DNA of 64,000 nt. Source: Heliocidaris erythrogramma (lineage: Eukaryota > Echinodermata > Echinoidea > Camarodonta > Echinometridae). Each line of letters starts with the position of its first letter. The first letter of the stretch is position 1. Made by a program: the position numbers and the translations under genes. The notes below the pieces were generated by a model, which was given only the letters and a program-made list of their open reading frames with translations, had not been told where the DNA came from and did no database searches. The stretch spans positions 15,135,725-15,199,724 of the forward strand of contig CM046866.1 of NCBI GenBank assembly GCA_025617745.1, written 5' to 3'. Below are positions 20,801-29,800 of the stretch, in pieces.

Positions 20801-23800
20801 TATTGTTTTTTTGCCGAAATTTGTTGGGGACAGTTTTTCAAGCTTATTTACATTAGAATAAATTAATTTCAATGATTTAAATTTGAAATAATCTAATTAA
20901 TATCAATTTAACCCCAAAACAGAATTTGCATTGGATTTGCACACAAAATCACAAATTTGAGCTGTTTTGGGGCCGACGTGCATGTACAAAACATTATGTA
21001 ATTTCGGAACGGTCTACCCGGACATCGCAAATTTGGTCTCAAAATATGTGGGAGACTTCAAAGAAAAAAGTCATGAAATGGCGCGGCAAAATCTTTGCGC
21101 GTTGCAGAATTATCGCGCAAAATGTCGAGGGGGGGGGTCAAATTGACCCCCCCCCCCAGTAGGAATAGGGTTAAAGCATCTTATGAACTTCACAAACATG
21201 AAAGAAGATGCATGACAGTCATAAATCTTTATGAAGAATAAATGAGATCATCAGAAATCACAGAGAGCGTGTTTGTTTAGCGTTTATCTGGATTGCTGCA
21301 GGCATCCTCCACCACTTTTCAACTAAGACCAACAGTTGTAAAAATCAGCAGAGTCAAATCTTCACACATGACTATGGATTTTGGATTTTCCTCTTTCATG
21401 CCTTTTGTCTTTGATTTGCATTGCTTTGGGAATCTTGTCATTCTTTTGGTTTGCACTGGTTCTTTGGTAGGCAAACATTACAATTCAGCCAGACTGTGTT
21501 CTTTCAAATGTGTCTCCTCTGAAAAGGCTTTCCAATGCAGAAACTTTTGAAGCATAGGTAGATGACATCCCTTTAACACAAATTTGACGAAGAAAATCAT
21601 CCAAGAAGAAAATTGTAGTACCGAGACCTTTTGACAAAAAGGTTTCACGCTAACATCATGCCTATTATGTTTGTAGATTCTGCGTGATTCTGCGTAAACA
21701 CTTTAAAACAATGGTGTTTAGTGATGCTTGACCCTGGAAACCTAAAACAGGTACCATAATGAAGTAAATGAATTACTCTTTCATACGATATGAAATTCAA
21801 TACCGGTAATACATAATCAATTTACAGGAATTTTTCAAAGTTGGGTTTCCTTTTTAGCTCACCTGAGCCTAAGGCTCGAGTGAGCTATTGCGATGGAAAT
21901 TTGTCCGTCGTCCGTCGTGCGTCGTGCGTCGTGCGTCGTCCGTCGTCCGTTTACTTTTTACATTTTCATCTTCTTCTCCAAAACCCATGATCGGAATTCA
22001 ACCAAACTTGGTAAGAATCATCCTTAGGGGTAGGGGACCCAAAGTTGCTAAAATGGTACATGTGGCCCCCAGGGGGCCCCAGGGGGAGGGCCCCCAATTG
22101 TAAAAGCTATGTAAATTTCAAACATCTTCTTCTCCAGAACCAGGCATAGCTCAGACTTGGTATTGTGTATGGAGATACCTCTATAGATGAAGAATGAATG
22201 TTGTTCATGAAATTTCTCTGAGTGGCCCTATAGGGGCCCTTTGGGGGTAACATACTGGAGGGGGGGGGGGCGCTGCCAGGCAAAATGTACATTTTGATCT
22301 TCTCCAAAACACATGATCGGAATTCAACCAAACTTGGTAGGAATCATCCTTAGGGGTAGGGGACCCAAAGTTGCTAAAATGGTACATGTGGCCCCCAGGG
22401 GGGCCCAGGGGGAAGGCCCCCAATTGTAAAAGCTATGTAAATTTCAAACATCTTCTTCTCCAGAACCAGGAATAGCTCAGACTTGGTATTGTTTATGGAG
22501 ATACCTCTATAGACGAAAAATGAAAGTTGTTCATGAATTTTTCTGGGTGGCCCTATAGGGGGTCTGTGGGGGTAACATACTGGAGGGGGGGGGGGGGGCG
22601 CTGCCAGGCAAAATGTACATTCTGATCTTCTCCAAAACACATGATCGGAATTCAACCAAACTTGGTAGGAATCATCCTTAGGGGTAGGGGACCCAAAGTT
22701 GCTAAAATGGTACATGTGGCCCCCAGGGGGGCCCAGGGGGAAGGCCCCCAATTGTAAAAGCTATGTAAATTTCAAACATCTTCTTCTCCAGAACCAGGAA
22801 TAGCTCAGACTTGGTATTGTTTATGGAGATACCTCTATAGACGAAAAATGAAAGTTGTTCATGAATTTTTTCTGGGTGGCCCTATAGGGGGTCTGTGGGG
22901 GTAACATACTGGAGGGGGGGGGTGGGGCAAGTTGTCCGCCATCCATAAACTTTTTACATTTTCAGCTTGTTCTCCCAAACCCATGATTGGAATTTAACCG
23001 AACTTGGTAGGAAGCTCAGACTTGGTATTGTGTATAGAGATACCTCTATAGATGAAGAATGAAAGTTGTTCATGTGCTAGAGAGAACATGCACCAGATGT
23101 GAATTGATCCACCTCAGGTGAGCGTCGTGCGCCCTGGGGCTCTTGTTTTTTAAATGCCCAGTATAGCATTGATGGCAACTAAATGCTAGTTTGCAGGCAC
23201 AAACCCTAGTCAGTCGTAAAAGAGAGTCTGCGCTGTAAGACTACAATAGGCCATGTACTATAGTTGCTCCAAGCCTATATGGACTCGACCAGTAGGTAGC
23301 TGGATTAGGCTTCTCTCAAGACACAATGATTTTCTGATAAAGTGTCAAATTAGGGTCTGTGCTTGCAGACTAACTAAATGCCTAGTCCATGTATACCTGT
23401 GAAATCTAAAAGATGGAGAGAATGGCAACAAAATGCTAAATTTAAGAAGCACAAGTTCTGACATTAGACTACTGTGCCCCTCTTTTCTTTTAATATGTGC
23501 GCAACTATGCCCTGTTCCCTTCTTGAGACTCGTTCACACATGAGGCCGCAAACCACTGCAACAAAAGAAAAACTATTTCCCATGTGAATGAATCACAAGT
23601 TTGGGTGAGGAAGAAGTAACCTGCTTATAACAAAGGCCGCTAAGCGTACTCACTTATTTGTGTGTTTGAAGATACAGAAATGCGAGGTACACTATGTCAT
23701 TTTATTTTTCTACGGCAGTTTTATGAGGGGTTTTACTGTGTGGTATGTGAACAAGGTCATTCAGTCTGTGCCTTTCTTCCACCCCACCCGTCTCTTAGGG

Positions 23801-26800
23801 AGTTCCCCAGTCGTGAAGTGTCTCTGTACAACCACCTGATGGGTGTAGATTCTGTATCTATACCAACCCTTACAACCAAGGCAGGCCAGTATGCTAGCAT
23901 CAACAAACTCACTGATGACTTCATTAATGGTCTACAAGTTGGCTTCCCGTCCACTGTCTCGACTGTACTAAGGTATCATATAATTTCAAAGTATGTGGAT
24001 GGGGGAGGGAGAGGGGCAGTTTAAAGATTAAGTTAAGTATTGGTCATGTGACTGCATTGCAAAAGAAACTGTCTGGAAGTTATTTGGAAAGATTGATAAT
24101 GCATTATATTTAGAATAAATTTGTATCACAAGTGATCACAAGTTGACTCAATCTGGATGGAAACTCACATACAGTTTAAAGCACTGCACACAGATATGAG
24201 TATATGGGACTACACATACATGTGGCATCAAAATTTGGACCAAAGTTTTAAACTATTTACAGTTGTATAATTTGGGGTATGAGGGCATTTCGAGAGGAAT
24301 TATTTCCATTGGACATAGCTACTCCCATTACATAAAAAAGATGAGAAAGGATGAGAATGCTGTGAAATTATGTTTCACCTTTGCCAGAACTCAACACCCT
24401 CTTTAGAGAAATGCGTGTTTGTTCACAGGAGCTTTTGTGGATTTGCTATTGTGAATTTTCTTTTACATAACTTGAACCCGCTAAGCCAGAGATAACTTAG
24501 GCCAGTACTCATTGAAAATGCATGTTATTTGAAATTGATATTGTCTCCAGCTGGTTAAGGAGTTTTGTTGGTTTTTATCTGAGCTCTTACAAGTTTTCTA
24601 AATCCGTTTTTTGAGCTTTCCAGAGCTAAACAACTCCATGCTGTGATTCATAACATTAGTTTTAATGCAAAACTAAGGAATAATTCCTTCCAAAATAGGA
24701 TAACTGGCAGCTGCCTATGGAAACCGATCCTTCCTATCGGCATCAGCCCCTGCTCTGTGGAATTCTCTACCCTTAAAGGCCAAGTCCACCTCAATATCAA
24801 GTTGATTTGAATAAACAGAGTAAAATTAAACAAGCATAACAGTAAAAATTTCACTGAAATCGGATGTAAAATAAGAAAGTTATGGCATTTTGAAGTTTTG
24901 CATTATTTCATGAAACAGTGATATGCATAGCATGGGCGGTATGCAAATGAGTGAACCGATGATGTCACACACTCACTTTTCCTTATGTATTTTATTATAT
25001 GAAATTTCAAATATTTCAATTTTTATAGATGTGATAATAAAGAATCCCTTCCTTGTATAAAAATAAGTTACAATAATGATGATTTTACATGTTCCATATG
25101 GAGTCAAACCATGTTTTACATTATTGAAGCAAAAAAATGAAATATATGATATTTCATATAATAAAATACATAAGGAAAAGTGAGTGCATGACATCATCGG
25201 TTCACTCATTTGCATACCGCCCATGTTATGCATATCACCGTTTCATGAAATAATACAAAACTTCAAAATGCCATAACTTTCTTATTTTCCATCCGATTTC
25301 AGTGAAATTTTTACTGTTATGCTTGTTTAATTTTACTCTGTTTATTCAAATCAACTTGATATTGAGGTGGACTTGGCCTTTAACCATTAGGAATACATCT
25401 TCCCTTGATGATTTTTTTTAAAAGCCTTGAAGACCTACCTTTTCTTACACAGTAGTGTTAACATTTCTTCTTTAGATAAGATAATTAAAGATTATCATAA
25501 TGTAAAGCACCTAGGGAATTAAGTATTAATTATTATGCGCTAAATAGATTGAACGTTATTATTATTAGTATAATTCATCATAGAAAAAAATTAATATATT
25601 TAATCAAGTGAATAATCTTTGTTGTATATACATGATCAAATTTGTAGTGAGGACATCATGGTGTCTTCATGTGTTTGATGCTCTATTTTCTTGTAGTGAG
25701 TCATACTTAATCTTTTTCATTCTCTCTCTCTCTCTCTCTCTTCCAGGACAGGTGAAAAGCTGTGCACTGTCTCTAATTCTGAGGATGATGCTAGCTGTAT
25801 CATGTGCAAGGTTGGTGGGATAATCATTAAAACATGAAGTTTCTTTTTATTTGACAATTTCACTGTTTTGAAGTAACATTGATCATTTTGATAGTACAAG
25901 GGCAAGTCCACGGTATGTTCCATAAAAGAATTGTGAACATAAAAAATTTACATAGAAAAATCTTTTTTTTTTTACCTGTGGTTGATAACGTATGGGACAA
26001 AATAGCTTGGACTATATGTATAGTGTGAGTCAAGAAAAAGGAACAAAAAGGAAATCATATTCAAGTCCAAATATCTTAAAATCTAAGTAAAATCACTGAA
26101 AGGTATTATAATGGTATGCTAGTTGATAATGTCTTCTTTAATTTGATAGGTTTCTCACCAAAATGCAATCATGGATGACTGAGCACTGGCCACTTTTAAA
26201 AAGCATGTCAAAATTTTCTTTGCACAAGTTTGGGCTGAATGATATTTAGGAGGTACTTTCATTATTTGTGAGTGCATTCAATTGGAATGGAGACCATTCA
26301 ACCAACCTTGGGTTGACCATCCATTTCATACTAAACTTGGAACAAAGTCAAATTTGATGTGAGTCAGGAAAAAGGTTACTGTTCAGCTGTCCATGGTCAA
26401 ATTTAATTGATCAAGGTGTTAAATTAAAGAAAACATCATGGTAGGCTACAATGTATCTTTGATTAAATCTATATGTAATGATCGCAACAATATTTAGGAT
26501 TGAATTTGGGTTTTTCTTTTTATTGACTCAGACTGCATAGTGCAAAGCATTGAATAGATTTTTGAACGTTGCAGAATATGTATAAGTAACCCTTGGAAAT
26601 GTATACTGTGCTAGTAGCACAGATAGAGTAAATATTCAAAACACAAGTCTATTAGAATGTTGTAAATATGTTATAAAAGTAAATGTATTAAATAATTTTT
26701 TTTTGTTGAAATGTGCTTCACAAAATCCCCCCAAATCATAATTTACCTTTTGATATTGATATACAGGCTCCCCTAGACACCAATGTCCCAGCATGCTCTG

Positions 26801-29800
26801 CCCTAGCGTCTACACAGCATTCCCTTGCAGAGCTCACTGCTGCCAACAGAGGGCAGTGTACACCTCACAGTCAGTGCAATTCAGTGACGTCATGCGGGAC
26901 GGCATCCAGTGATAAGCCTGCGACAGAGTGTTGTGGGCAGGGTGATGGTAGCTGCCACACCACCAAGAAAACCATGTAAGTGATTTCTCATTTTAAAGGC
27001 AGGGTTAGGTCAGTCATTTGCAGACCATAAAAGGGGCAAAACACACCAGTTCATCACAGACATATTGTCCATGTAATTTGCCCTTTTTTTCATCTGCATG
27101 CTGGATTTTTTAAAGGGTTACTGCAGAGTGTAGTTGTCACTCAGCAGAGGAAGATATTAATCATGTTACCTTTTTTTCAAATGGAATACACATAACTTCA
27201 CATGTGTACCCAAGGTCTTCAGGTTTTACAAGAAGGTAGAAAAGCAAAATGGTAGCTTCCCAAAGATATCCCTGGAATTGATAACATTCTTTTGAATGTT
27301 TCCCCTTTCCCGTTACCTTGATATGCCATTATTTTAATTTTTATTTTTTTCAAATGTTGTTAGAAAGTTGTCAAGGAGCTCAGGGTTTTGGTGCAATGGT
27401 AATCTTTGTAATGTGTCACCCGAAAGTGATTGCATGCAGTCTCCCAATTACAAGTCACTAGATATTAAACCTTTTTACACCCTGTATAATATAGCGTAAG
27501 TGAAACCTGTAGATAAGATGCTTAAAGTAGACTAGGAAAGTGACATTTATAGGTACATTGTTTTTTCTGTCCAGGTTCTTTTAGTAGGCATACAGGTTTC
27601 TCTGAGAGTCATGTTCTAGGGATACAATACAGTGGTCTTTCAATATGGGGGGGTCAAGCAGGTTTGACTGTACTATGCTTTATTTTGTTGCAGATCAGTT
27701 GGAGAGGTTTCTCAGTGGTTATGCTATGGCTGCAGGATAACTGTACGAGACATGGTGAGTGATGACTACATAGGTAATTCTAGGCCAACCCTAAAAATAC
27801 CCGATAGTGGGGAGAGATTTAGATCTGGAAAGCTTCAAATGTGTAGGACACGTGCTCCTGCGTTAATTGCTCAGCAGTCAATATTGTATACTAACCTCAA
27901 CCCCGGAACCTGTCCTAACCCTAATGCTATATCTCTGACTAAATAAAGCCTGGAGCAGTTGTTGCCAGAGCATATATTGGGGCACCTGTACAAGAGCTCT
28001 GGTAAAAACAAAAGGTTGAAATACAGTCAAACCTGTCTATTAAGGCCACCCAAGGGAAACAGAAAAAGTGGCCACTGTAGACAGGTGGCCTTTATAGACA
28101 GGTTCTAAGGCACATATTTCTTGCTACAGGGAGGCAATATAAGTGACCACTATAGACAGGTGACCGCTATAGACAGGTGGCCACTAAAGACAGGTGGCCA
28201 CTAAAGACAGCTGACCGCTATAGACAGGTGCCACTAAAACAGGTTTGACAGTACATAAAAACTGATGGTTGTAATAAAGAAAGTCAAAATAGAATTGCTG
28301 TAAACAAATTTTTAAAAATCGCATTTTATACTGGTCTATTCTGACTGGTTTGGGCAATAATACTCAAACAAATCTTGGATCAAAACTTCATTTTGAATGA
28401 AAAATGCAATGCCAATGTTGGGATGAAATCACCCTCCAAATGACATATTCAAATAGTTAAGAGTAAGAAGCACAAGGGTAAAAAATGATTTCAAATCAAG
28501 GCCCTCATGGAAGTTATCCGGAAGTTAATTTCCATGCCTGTGCATGAACTTATGGGTGCATTGACAAGTCTACATGGAAGTTGTTCGTACTTTTACTTAG
28601 AGCGTATTTAAACTAAATATCTGCAGTGGCGGATCCAGGAAATGGGGGGGCACACACCAAAAAAAAAGGGTTTTTCCCTCCAAAATTCTCTGACAAGCAA
28701 AAAAAAAAAAAAAAAAAAAAAAATTCCCCGTGCCCCCCCCCCTGGATCCGCCACTGATCTGTTTACAGAAGTAGTATTTTAAAGCTGATATTTGGATACA
28801 GTACACTTGCATGGAACCCCAAACATAGCGAGCAAATTTTTTTCTGGTGATTAGTCCCATTTAAACGATGAACATCTGGCATTTTTGCAATGATTGTTTT
28901 TGCCTGTAAATTATGAACACCTGGCTTAACTGGTCACAAACATCCTGATTACTTTAACTTTACAAAATGAGATAAATCTTCTGGCTCAACTATGGCCTTG
29001 AAATCCCATCCTGTAGCTTGGGCTGTTGATGATTAAAATATGGCTTTATTTAGGCATCCAGTTTCCCATACTAATTTAGTTGACTCTCAATGATGCACAC
29101 CTGGGCCATTCTCCGGAAAGTGAGCCAAAATCAATGTCACTTTGACCAGGCACATTGTGCATGGTTAATTTACAATTGATTGGTTTATTACAAGAGATGA
29201 ATTGCATGTACAATGTATGAGATTTTCTCGTCTTTCTGCAAAAAGTAACATTTCTCAGCATCAAGATTTTGCCAGTTACACTTTTGGGGGAATGATATTG
29301 CAAGCCTGACTGATCTCCTTTGATCTCTCAAAGAAAATATATTAGCTCATTGAAAAAGAAAAGTCTTTCATGAAGTATCCATAGGGATATGATCTAATAT
29401 TTCATAGTCATGATCATTGTTTTTCAGACATATTATATTTTTCTTGGTCTTTTTGCCTAATTTCTCAGTTGCAATCTTCATAATCTTGGACCTTCATGTA
29501 TTGATCTATGTAATCTTAATGTAGTCTGGAATACAGACCCTAATTTGACTCTTGAACTATTAAAGTACATCAGTCAGTATTCCACAAAGATTTTAATCCC
29601 ATGCTGGGTTTAAGCTCGGTCTGAAGTCAGTTTTAAGAAAGGAAGTTAGACTGAGGTGTAAGTTTTCCCTTTTATTTACACGACTTTAGTCTTCACGTCA
29701 GGATTAACTGAATTGGTACAATACGTACCTTTGTATCTTGTGTGAGTTCTAACCAAGCTTCCCAATAGCTGTCTTAGGATCAGCCACAGTACAGGGCCTT

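Noticed and set aside
22374..22751. 125-residue frame with Pro-rich words
   Set aside because: It arises from the G-run 329-bp tandem repeat and repeats with the unit, so it is not a gene.
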